A DNA stretch of 9,175 nucleotides from Spirochaetia bacterium UBA5368 (GTDB lineage Bacteria > Spirochaetota > UBA4802 > UBA5368). Made by a program: the position numbers and the translations under genes. The notes below the pieces were generated by a model. That model did no database searches, was not told where the DNA came from, and saw only the letters and a list, made by a program, of their open reading frames with translations. This document shows, piece by piece, positions 1 to 5,967 of the stretch. Location: contig DHPI01000074.1 of NCBI GenBank assembly GCA_002407865.1, positions 30,899-40,073 of the forward strand, in the 5' to 3' direction. Within the stretch, counting starts at the first letter, position 1, and each line of letters begins with the position of its first letter.

Positions 1-154
1 CAGAGTCGTCATTGCCGGCGCGGATAACGGCTTCCTTTATGTCGGCAAGCACATCCTGGGTGAGTGTATTCATGGGCGGGTTGTTGATTACCATCAGGGC
101 GACACCATCGCTCTCGACGGTATAATCGCACTTTTTCCTGGATACCTGCTGCAT
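1..154 (-). CDS. Crotonase-family protein (enoyl-CoA hydratase/isomerase), N-terminal fragment
   Basis: Only the first 51 codons are present; the gene runs off the left edge. Reading down from the ATG at 154-152, the protein contains the segment VALMVINNPPMNTLT (residues 18-32), followed by an amphipathic helix. This is the typical first beta-strand, NxPxxN turn and first helix of the crotonase fold. Crotonase proteins bind acyl-CoA thioesters; most hydrate or isomerise enoyl-CoA in beta-oxidation. The oxyanion-hole and catalytic residues lie outside the window, so the exact reaction cannot be assigned. It could be a stand-alone hydratase or the N-terminus of a FadB/FadJ-like fusion with 3-hydroxyacyl-CoA dehydrogenase. 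The start is supported by an AGGAG Shine-Dalgarno sequence (minus-strand reading of about 161-165) some 6-7 nt upstream. The gene follows the ketopantoate reductase on the same strand after 203 bp, and that gap has its own promoter-like sequences, so separate transcription is likely. Confidence 0.8.
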   Translation of the reverse strand, partial: MQQVSRKKCDYTVESDGVALMVINNPPMNTLTQDVLADIKEAVIRAGNDDS

Positions 155-210
155 CTCACTCTCCTGTGGTTTTTTGATGACTACAGTACTGGATTTTACA
201 TATTTAAGTC

Positions 211-235
211 ATAATTATATGTTAACTATAATTAT
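211..235. repeat. Perfect 9-bp inverted repeat, candidate operator
   Basis: The arms ATAATTATA (211-219) and TATAATTAT (227-235) are exact reverse complements separated by 7 nt (TGTTAAC). The element lies 57 bp upstream of the crotonase start and overlaps the likely -10 area of its leftward promoter. The dyad is seen directly. Its use as a binding site for a dimeric repressor, for example a TetR-type regulator of fatty-acid genes, is inference. AT-rich sequence produces such dyads by chance more often than balanced sequence does. Confidence 0.4.
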
Positions 236-268
236 ATAATGTCAATTATTATTGTGTGATAATGTCAA
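214..268 (-). promoter_or_regulatory. Candidate leftward promoter region of the crotonase gene with tandem TTGACATTAT repeats
   Basis: On the minus strand two exact copies of TTGACATTAT (plus-strand 259-268 and 236-245) occur 23 bp apart. Each contains a consensus sigma-70 -35 hexamer. A perfect TATAAT lies at 219-214, but the spacer from the nearer TTGACA is 20 nt, longer than the usual 16-18. TAACAT (224-219) would give 15 nt. The stretch at about 195-285 is extremely AT-rich compared with the flanking genes, which fits a promoter. The exact hexamer pair is uncertain. Confidence 0.45.
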
Positions 269-357
269 AATTTATGGGGATTTAATTCACGGGCATGGAA
301 CGTTGTACGGCACATGTAAGTGTAAAGCGGTGTGATACGGCGGAAGCTTTTGAAAAG

Positions 358-1272
358 CTATACGTTGAATGTGTAAGATTCTTCGATTGCATGAATGATA
401 GTCGACACCATGCTGTTGACAGGCGTCTCGATGCCATGCCCGGCGCCATACCGCACGATCGCGCCGTTGATGCTTTCGATTTCGGTCTTCCTTTTATTGC
501 GTACGTCTTGCAGCATGGAGCACAGGTTCTTCGAAGTTTTAACGCATACATCGTGCGTTGCAGCATACATTGCCATAGCGTCGAAATGTATGCCGAGAGC
601 GCCGGCAACCGCAACTGACTCTTCAATAATTGATTTTTGAAGCAGCAGTGCGTATTCGTTTTCCAGAAGCGCCCCGTTCGAAACAGACAGAATGGCGCCG
701 AGGGGGTTTATTGCCGCGTTGATGAGCGCTTTTTTCCACACCGCCGTTTCCGGATTGTCCGTGATCGTGGAAGACAGCCCGGCATCCAAAAATGCGCGCT
801 GTACATCGTCAACCGCACTCATGTCGGCGCCGCCGATTACGATGTCGACGCTCCCGCCGTACTGACCAGTCGATCGGTCAATTTTTGTCGCGCCGATTGT
901 GGTTGTGCCGAAAACAATTCTTTCAACCGGTATATACCGCGAGATTGCTTCATTGTTGCCGATTCCGTTTTGCAGCGTCACGATGCGGCTTTCCGGCGAG
1001 AGAACGCTGGAAATTACATCCATAGCCGGGACGGTGGCGTAGCTTTTCACGAAAACGAGTATAATGTCGCACGCGGTCAGCATCGCCGGATCATTGGTAA
1101 TCGCGACGGGAAATGAAACCGTCGTGTCTCCGGCAACAACACGCAATCCATTTCGAAGCGCGTCGACCGTCGAACGATCTATATCATACAATGTCGTTTC
1201 GATCCCGGCGTTATGGAAAAAGTATGTAAAAATAGACCCCATCGCGCCCGCTCCGATAATGCCGATCTTCAT
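358..1272 (-). CDS. panE: 2-dehydropantoate 2-reductase (ketopantoate reductase, ApbA/PanE family)
   Basis: The predicted reaction is NAD(P)H-dependent reduction of ketopantoate to pantoate, a cytosolic step of pantothenate and coenzyme A synthesis. The 304-aa protein has normal family length. Residues 1-12 (MKIGIIGAGAMG) form the Rossmann nucleotide-binding loop. K76, N102 in LQNG, K181 and N185 in WKKALINAAINPLGAI, and E264 in KTEIESING fall where the E. coli enzyme has its substrate and catalytic residues. The C-terminal segment at 251-285 (SMLQD, then R, TEI, ING, HGI.P) is strikingly similar to E. coli PanE from memory. I chose the second ATG (1272-1270): it begins directly at the Rossmann strand and has GGAG about 8 nt upstream, whereas the ATG at 1290 adds six residues and lacks a good ribosome site. 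D30 ends the second beta-strand next to where NADPH enzymes carry Arg, so NADH use is possible. No other pantothenate gene is adjacent, so a related 2-ketoacid reductase cannot be excluded. Confidence 0.87.
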   Translation of the reverse strand: MKIGIIGAGAMGSIFTYFFHNAGIETTLYDIDRSTVDALRNGLRVVAGDTTVSFPVAITNDPAMLTACDIILVFVKSYATVPAMDVISSVLSPESRIVTLQNGIGNNEAISRYIPVERIVFGTTTIGATKIDRSTGQYGGSVDIVIGGADMSAVDDVQRAFLDAGLSSTITDNPETAVWKKALINAAINPLGAILSVSNGALLENEYALLLQKSIIEESVAVAGALGIHFDAMAMYAATHDVCVKTSKNLCSMLQDVRNKRKTEIESINGAIVRYGAGHGIETPVNSMVSTIIHAIEESYTFNV

Positions 1273-1353
1273 TCCTGACGCTCCAAACATGTCATTTCAG
1301 AATCGCTATGGTTCAATCACGATACAGTATGCGCGCTTTTGCATCAATATTTT

Positions 1354-1359
1354 ATTATA
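1354..1359 (-). promoter_or_regulatory. Candidate -10 box for panE
   Basis: The minus strand reads a perfect TATAAT at 1359-1354, within GTTATAATAAAATATTG, about 82 bp upstream of the chosen panE start. No good -35 hexamer lies 16-18 nt further upstream. An alternative is TTGATG (about 1347-1342) with TATCGT 17 nt downstream, each matching four of six consensus bases. Either would leave a short leader. Support is motif only. Confidence 0.3.
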
Positions 1360-1521
1360 ACGACCCGAATTTTTTATTTCTCGGATTTTATGCGCGAACG
1401 GACAGTGTGGCCATGACAAAAAAGCATGCGGAACCCGCAAAGAGAAGAATAGCATACGGCAATTGCCCGGTTTTATGTAAAAAAACAGCACCCGTCCGGT
1501 AATGCCAGAAAACATATACCC

Positions 1522-1541
1522 TGTGTACGTGCGTGCATGCG
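1522..1541. repeat. 20-nt alternating purine-pyrimidine tract
   Basis: Twenty consecutive bases alternate strictly pyrimidine-purine, with mostly TG, CG and CA steps. The tract lies about 14 bp before the TTGACG at 1555 in the divergent promoter region. Such tracts can adopt left-handed DNA under negative supercoiling. The alternation is seen directly; any function is inference. Confidence 0.45.
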
Positions 1542-1554
1542 ATGTAATATATAC

Positions 1555-1594
1555 TTGACGATTAATACTATATACGAAAGAATTATGCTTTAAT
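1555..1594 (+). promoter_or_regulatory. Candidate promoter of the SDR-phosphofructokinase group
   Basis: TTGACG (1555-1560) matches five of six bases of the sigma-70 -35 consensus. The sequence after it is AT-rich up to about 1598, but no good -10 occurs at 16-18 nt: the best-spaced hexamer, AAGAAT (1578-1583), is weak, and TATGCT (1584-1589) is too far away. The location upstream of the first gene of the rightward group supports a promoter here; the exact elements are unsure. Confidence 0.3.
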
Positions 1595-1630
1595 TTTTCG
1601 ATGATTACGAGACGGAAGAGGGAATTCTCC

Positions 1631-2446
1631 ATGAAGTCATTTTATAAAAAAAATGTTATAATCACCGGCGCGGCGTCGGGTATCGGCAGGTTGATGGCCG
1701 TTGAATTTGCGCGCGAAAAAGCAAATATTGCAATGATCGATATCAATAGAAAGGCCCTCGAAAAAACAGTATCCGAAATGGCGGGCTTAAGGACAAAGGT
1801 GTACGCGTATACATGCGATATGGGAAACCGCCGGGAAGTTGCCGTGACCGCGAAGCTTATTAAACGCGATTTCGAAAAAATCGACATCCTCATAAATAAT
1901 GCGGGCATTGTTACTGGAAAAAAAGTGCTCGATCTGACAATCGATGAGATTCAAAAGACCATGGATGTGAACTTCATGGGTCCCGTCATGATGATAAAGC
2001 ATTTTCTTCCCGATATGGTTTCCAGAAACAATGGCCATATCGTGAACATTGCCTCCTCGGCGGGATTGTTAGGTATGCCGGGCATGTCCGATTATTGCGC
2101 GTCAAAGTTTGCCGATGTGGGATTTTCAGATTCATTGAGAATGGAAATGAAGAAATACGGATACACGGGGATTACAATAACCTGTGTATGCCCGTATGTA
2201 ATAGATACCGGTATGTTTTCGGGATTCAAACCGTTTTTATTTCACAAACCGTTACAGCCTGGACATGTTGTAAAAAAAGTAATTGATGCAATACGAAAAG
2301 AAAAACCGTATGTATGTATGCCGTTTTCAGTGAAAATGATACGATACCTCAAACTGTTTCCCGCCGCGTTTCAGGATAGCCTGCTATTTGCGTTCGGCGC
2401 CGACAGGGCCATGGATGCGTTTAAGGGAAGTCGCTCTGAAAAATAA
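1631..2446 (+). CDS. Classical short-chain dehydrogenase/reductase, SDR16C (RDH10/17-beta-HSD11)-like
   Basis: This is a 271-aa NAD(P)-dependent oxidoreductase acting on an alcohol/ketone pair; the substrate is unknown. Visible motifs are the glycine-rich TGAASGIG (12-19), NNAG (89-92) and the catalytic tetrad N114, S142, Y155 and K159 (YCASK). D37 at the end of the second strand favours NAD(H). The segment CPYVIDTGMFSGF (187-199), together with the C-terminal pattern ending in AMDAFKG, recalls the SDR16C group, whose animal members oxidise or reduce retinoids and steroids. Bacterial members probably act on lipophilic or acyl substrates. I chose the ATG at 1631 over the one at 1601: it starts immediately before the first beta-strand and has AGAGG (1617-1621) at a suitable distance, whereas the longer form adds ten basic residues. 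No signal peptide or clear membrane helix is seen, although the C-terminal stretch at about 235-255 is hydrophobic and may touch membrane. It lies 41 bp ahead of the phosphofructokinase gene, so co-transcription is likely. Confidence 0.85.
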   Translation: MKSFYKKNVIITGAASGIGRLMAVEFAREKANIAMIDINRKALEKTVSEMAGLRTKVYAYTCDMGNRREVAVTAKLIKRDFEKIDILINNAGIVTGKKVLDLTIDEIQKTMDVNFMGPVMMIKHFLPDMVSRNNGHIVNIASSAGLLGMPGMSDYCASKFADVGFSDSLRMEMKKYGYTGITITCVCPYVIDTGMFSGFKPFLFHKPLQPGHVVKKVIDAIRKEKPYVCMPFSVKMIRYLKLFPAAFQDSLLFAFGADRAMDAFKGSRSEK

Positions 2447-2487
2447 GTTCGGCCGCCACAGCACACACCATCAGGGATTAGATACCA

Positions 2488-3810
2488 ATGAATTTTGAAA
2501 TTACAAACCTTGGGCAGTGCAAAATCAGTTCGCCGCTGATTACAAAATTCCCGTCAACCGATTTTGGATTTGTTTCCGATACGGAAAAGATTCTGTACGA
2601 CGTCAAACGCTATGACGCGGGAAATGAAAACGAAAAATCGAAAATATGCTTCGAAAAGGCCGGGCCGCGAAAGATGATATTTTATGATCCCGCCCGGATC
2701 CGCGTTGCGATAATAACCAGCGGGGGGCTGTGCCCGGGGATTAACAATGTAATCCGCTCAATCGTGATGGAATCGCATTACCGCTACGGTGTGCAAAATA
2801 TTCTTGGAATCCGATACGGATTTATGGGGCTTAATCCGGCAACAAATTACGAGCCGGTCGAGCTGACGCCCCACATGGTGCGCGATGCGCATAAAATGGG
2901 GGGCACAATCCTCGGCTCCTCCCGGGGCGGAACGGAGGATATGGAATCGATAGTCGATACGCTTGAGCGGCTTTATGTCAATATCCTTTATGTTATAGGC
3001 GGCGACGGAAGCCTGCGCGCCGCGCACGATGTCGCGGTAATTGCCGAAAAACGCAATCTCAAGCTCTCCGTAATCGGCGTTCCAAAGACGATTGACAATG
3101 ATGTTTCGTATATTCAGCGAACGTTCGGATTCGAAACAGCGTTTTCGCGGGCCGTCGACTCAATTTATTCCGCGCACGTGGAGGCGGAAGGGGCCCCAAA
3201 CGGTATCGGTCTGGTGAAGCTCATGGGGAGATATTCGGGATTTATCGCGGCAAATTCCGCGCTGGCGATGAATGACGTCAATTTTGTGCTTATACCCGAA
3301 GTTCTTTTCGATCTCTATGGGGAAAACGGTTTTTTACACCACCTTGAGCAGCGGCTGCGAAGGCGCGGGCATGCCGTAATATGCGTTGCGGAAGGTGCGG
3401 GCCAGAATTTCCTCGTTACCGATCAGGTGAAACAGGAACGCGACGCGTCGGGAAATATAAAACTTGCCGATATCGGCGTGTATCTTCGCGACACGATCAA
3501 TAAATACTTCAAAAGTATCGAAATGGCGGTGAATCTCAAATATATCGATCCAAGTTATATGATTCGCAGCGCCCCCGCAAATCCGAATGACGCGATATTC
3601 TGCGCGCTCCTCGGTCAGTATGCCGTGCACGCGGGCATGGCGGGAAAAACAGATATGATCGTGGGGCAGTGGAACAATATTTTTACGCATATACCGATTA
3701 AAATGGTGACGTCGAAACGCAACCAGGTCAATCCGCAATCGCGTTTCTGGCATAATGTGCTTGAGGCGACCGGACAACCCGCTAACATGCTGAACCATCA
3801 TCAGTTATAG
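2488..3810 (+). CDS. pfkA: 6-phosphofructokinase, long plant/trypanosome-type (probably ATP-dependent)
   Basis: The enzyme phosphorylates fructose 6-phosphate to fructose 1,6-bisphosphate, the committed step of glycolysis, in the cytosol. The 440-aa protein carries an N-terminal extension of roughly 70 residues before the catalytic core, which begins at RVAIITSGGLCPGINN (72-87). The phosphoryl-donor loop is GGDGS (171-175), PKTIDND (199-205) holds the catalytic base D203, MGR (246-248) contacts sugar phosphate, and AEG (301-303) and YIDPSYMIR (352-360) are typical of the clade containing plant and trypanosomatid enzymes. G174 matches E. coli Gly104, a mark of ATP use, whereas K200 replaces Gly124 and is otherwise usual in pyrophosphate enzymes. 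This Gly/Lys pair is known from ATP-dependent plant and trypanosome enzymes, so ATP is favoured. The start at 2488 is supported by AGGGA (2473-2477). The gene sits 41 bp after the SDR gene and 71 bp before the alpha-galactosidase gene. Confidence 0.92.
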   Translation: MNFEITNLGQCKISSPLITKFPSTDFGFVSDTEKILYDVKRYDAGNENEKSKICFEKAGPRKMIFYDPARIRVAIITSGGLCPGINNVIRSIVMESHYRYGVQNILGIRYGFMGLNPATNYEPVELTPHMVRDAHKMGGTILGSSRGGTEDMESIVDTLERLYVNILYVIGGDGSLRAAHDVAVIAEKRNLKLSVIGVPKTIDNDVSYIQRTFGFETAFSRAVDSIYSAHVEAEGAPNGIGLVKLMGRYSGFIAANSALAMNDVNFVLIPEVLFDLYGENGFLHHLEQRLRRRGHAVICVAEGAGQNFLVTDQVKQERDASGNIKLADIGVYLRDTINKYFKSIEMAVNLKYIDPSYMIRSAPANPNDAIFCALLGQYAVHAGMAGKTDMIVGQWNNIFTHIPIKMVTSKRNQVNPQSRFWHNVLEATGQPANMLNHHQL

Positions 3811-3881
3811 TAATTGACTTTTAGGTTCATTAATACGATGATTTCTACTATGAATGTTCTAAATCTATAACGGATGAAGCA

Positions 3882-5810
3882 ATGCGAGAAATGCTCTTCA
3901 GCGCTTTTTTTGAGACAGCGGCCATCAATGTTTATTACAAACAGGGTCTTTCAGTAAAATGCGACCGATTGGTAAAAGAAGGCGGCGGGTATTATGGCAA
4001 ACATTTCTCAATGATAATTGAGAAAAAAAAATCGGTGTATTTTCCTATCCTTCAATGGAATTCACGTTCCCCTTCGGTATTGCAAAAAATAGAATTCGTA
4101 TCGGAACAGCATCTTCCCGGAGAATGGTCGTTTTTTAAACACGGCTATCAATCATGGACGGTATCGAGAAGTTACCGTAACGGCGATATACCGTTGCCTA
4201 ATAAACGTCCCTGGTATGTGCCTGTTTTCGATCCTGTTGCGGCAATCCAGGATAATTTAAACAATTTACAGTCGGGGAGGGCGGGAGAATACAATTCAGA
4301 ATCGTTTGCACTACTGAAAAACCTTTCAAACGATACGTGCGAGTTGGCCGGTGTTGCGGGCGATTTTCACGATTTTGTCTATTTCAGGTTTGTATGCGAT
4401 TGTGCGGGAATACGGAAAATTACAATTACGTATGATTATGAAAAATACAGGCTCCCATACGGCACAACGGCGCGCCGGCTGGAGCCGATAACGATTGACG
4501 CCGGCTATGAAGAAGACGTATTCGAGAAATATTTTAGCGATATTCGCACACGAAAAAAACCGTCAGTGCCCGCGAAAATTCCTTTCGGCTGGTGTTCGTG
4601 GTACTACTATTTTACCGATATTACCGTGGAAAAAATTCTTGCCAATCTCGATGTCTGTAAAACCAGGAAACTGAAACTCGATTATTTTCAAATTGACGAC
4701 GGATGGCAGCGGCATGTGGGCGACTGGCTGGACATGGCGCCAGGTTTTGAAACCAAAATGCCGTATCTGGCGGAACATATACACCGCGCAGGATACAGGG
4801 CGGGAATCTGGATGGCGCCATTTATCGCGACCGTGAAATCACGATTATACAGGGAGCACCCCGAATTTTTTATTAAAAACCCATTGTCGCTTATTACGCG
4901 GGGTAAAAGTTCGGCGGGTTTCAATCCAAACTGGAAAGGCGGGTTCTTTTTCGGTCTGGATTGCACCCATCCCGATGCAATTGAATATATTCGGAGCGTT
5001 ATACGAACGGCATCGGTCGAATGGGGCTATGATGTGTTAAAGCTCGATTTTTTATACGCGGCGGCGCTTTCCGGTGTATGCAGGGATAATTCGCATACGC
5101 GAGCCGAGCGCCTCCAGCATGGATTACGCGCCATTCGAGACGCTGCAGAAAAAAATACGTTTATCATTGGATGCGGAATACCCATGATGCAGGGAATCGG
5201 CATTGTAAATGGAAACCGCATTGGCGAGGATGTCGCACCGTACTGGACGGGCAAGGATGAAGCTCAATGGGGCGGCGAATCGCATGTCGGCACTCGCAAT
5301 GCGTTGCGAAATACGATCAATAGACTGTATATGCATAAAAGACTGTGGCTTAACGATCCGGACTGCCTGATGATACGGGAAACTGAAACAGAATTGTCGC
5401 CATCGGAAAGGAAATTGCTGCGCGATGTCATCTGTATAAGCGGCGGTATGCTGGTTATATCAGATGATCTTGGCAAACTTTCAGATCGTGAAATGAAAGC
5501 GATTCGTGAGGCGATGTCCTTCTCGAAAAAAATGTCGGCAGGGGAGTGTTATCCGGTTGGGATAATGAATAGTTCTCATCCGAACTGCCTGTTTAATACC
5601 CGTGGAGCGCTTTGCGTAATGAATTTCAGCGATGAAACCTCGGTACTACATCCGGACAGGCGGCAATTGCTGCGGCTTTTCAAAAGAAATTCGATTAAAG
5701 CGTCGGCCAAATTGATCGGGGAAGATGGGAGAGATTTTACGCTTGCGACACTGTGCAATGGCATACAGCTGCCCCCGCATTCATCAATGATTTTCACGCT
5801 GGCAATATAA
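3882..5810 (+). CDS. GH36 alpha-galactosidase
   Basis: This is a retaining glycoside hydrolase predicted to remove terminal alpha-linked galactose from sugars such as melibiose or raffinose. The 642-aa protein has an N-terminal beta-sandwich (about 1-225, with the HGYQSW motif at 87-92), a TIM barrel (about 230-545, beginning PFGWCSW) and a C-terminal beta domain. D389 in VLKLDF is the predicted nucleophile and D450 in RIGEDVAPYW the acid/base. IDDGWQ (271-276) supplies D272/D273 for galactose recognition, with W310, K387 and R446 also placed as in Thermotoga maritima GalA: the K-x-D and R-x-x-x-D spacings are identical. Its length lies between the small thermophilic enzymes (about 550 aa) and the roughly 730-aa bacterial ones. 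There is no signal peptide, so it should act in the cytoplasm on imported oligosaccharides. The ribosome site (GGATGA, 3872-3877) is weak and an in-frame ATG at 3891 is possible. No sugar transporter or galactokinase is adjacent. An alpha-N-acetylgalactosaminidase or transglycosidase role remains possible. Confidence 0.9.
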   Translation: MREMLFSAFFETAAINVYYKQGLSVKCDRLVKEGGGYYGKHFSMIIEKKKSVYFPILQWNSRSPSVLQKIEFVSEQHLPGEWSFFKHGYQSWTVSRSYRNGDIPLPNKRPWYVPVFDPVAAIQDNLNNLQSGRAGEYNSESFALLKNLSNDTCELAGVAGDFHDFVYFRFVCDCAGIRKITITYDYEKYRLPYGTTARRLEPITIDAGYEEDVFEKYFSDIRTRKKPSVPAKIPFGWCSWYYYFTDITVEKILANLDVCKTRKLKLDYFQIDDGWQRHVGDWLDMAPGFETKMPYLAEHIHRAGYRAGIWMAPFIATVKSRLYREHPEFFIKNPLSLITRGKSSAGFNPNWKGGFFFGLDCTHPDAIEYIRSVIRTASVEWGYDVLKLDFLYAAALSGVCRDNSHTRAERLQHGLRAIRDAAEKNTFIIGCGIPMMQGIGIVNGNRIGEDVAPYWTGKDEAQWGGESHVGTRNALRNTINRLYMHKRLWLNDPDCLMIRETETELSPSERKLLRDVICISGGMLVISDDLGKLSDREMKAIREAMSFSKKMSAGECYPVGIMNSSHPNCLFNTRGALCVMNFSDETSVLHPDRRQLLRLFKRNSIKASAKLIGEDGRDFTLATLCNGIQLPPHSSMIFTLAI

Positions 5811-5814
5811 GCAT

Positions 5815-5837
5815 GCACGCGGCGTACATCGGCGTGC
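5815..5837 (+). other. GC-rich hairpin just after the alpha-galactosidase gene
   Basis: GCACGC (5815-5820) can pair with GCGTGC (5832-5837) across an 11-nt loop, starting four bases after the stop codon. No uridine tract follows (the next bases are GCGGGACC), so it is not a standard intrinsic terminator. It may be a weak attenuator or protect a 3' end. It could also be chance. Confidence 0.3.
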
Positions 5838-5900
5838 GCGGGACCTTCTGACGATAGCATGTGCTCATGAATACATTAACGATACTCTTATTGCGATGAT

Positions 5901-5930
5901 TTATTTATGGAATAGTGCGCCGAATATGAT
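5901..5930 (+). promoter_or_regulatory. Candidate promoter of the hybrid kinase gene
   Basis: TATGAT (5925-5930) matches five of six bases of the -10 consensus and lies 37 bp before the kinase start in an AT-rich 157-bp gap. The only -35 candidate at suitable distance is TTATTT (5901-5906, 18-nt spacer), which is poor. The gap length and the hairpin behind the previous gene support an independent start of transcription here. Confidence 0.3.
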
Positions 5931-5967
5931 ATTAATAGTGTATTGAACATTAACCGGACAAAGTTGA

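Larger units (their letters stand above)
1273..1630. other. Divergent intergenic region between panE and the SDR gene
   Basis: These 358 bp separate divergently transcribed genes and must carry both promoters. I find no convincing gene: the short open frames here lack ribosome sites and recognisable protein sequence. Contents include a perfect 10-bp palindrome GGCAATTGCC (1458-1467), a 20-nt alternating purine-pyrimidine tract (1522-1541) and AT-rich promoter-like stretches at about 1340-1385 and 1542-1600. Confidence 0.6.

Noticed and set aside
345..359. Short inverted repeat AGCTTTT/AAAAGCT overlapping the panE stop codon as a terminator
   Set aside because: The loop would be one to three bases, the stem is AT-rich and no T tract follows on the minus strand.
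295..1116. Open frames on the plus strand across the ketopantoate reductase gene (295-618, 395-640, 637-1116)
   Set aside because: They are antisense to a gene with clear family motifs, lack ribosome sites and show no recognisable protein sequence.
1458..1467. Palindrome GGCAATTGCC as an operator
   Set aside because: A single 10-bp palindrome with no second copy nearby and not placed on a recognisable promoter element; chance is likely.
1306..1632. Open frames on both strands in the divergent intergenic region (1306-1632 minus, 1308-1502 plus)
   Set aside because: Low-complexity composition, no ribosome site, no domain signature; the region is better explained as promoters.
3334..3801. 155-codon open frame antisense to the phosphofructokinase gene
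   Set aside because: It is a shadow of the real coding frame, with no start signal or family resemblance.
3811..3881. Promoter with TTGACT (3814-3819) just before the alpha-galactosidase gene
   Set aside because: No acceptable -10 hexamer occurs at 16-18 nt; the gap is short and compatible with read-through from the phosphofructokinase gene.
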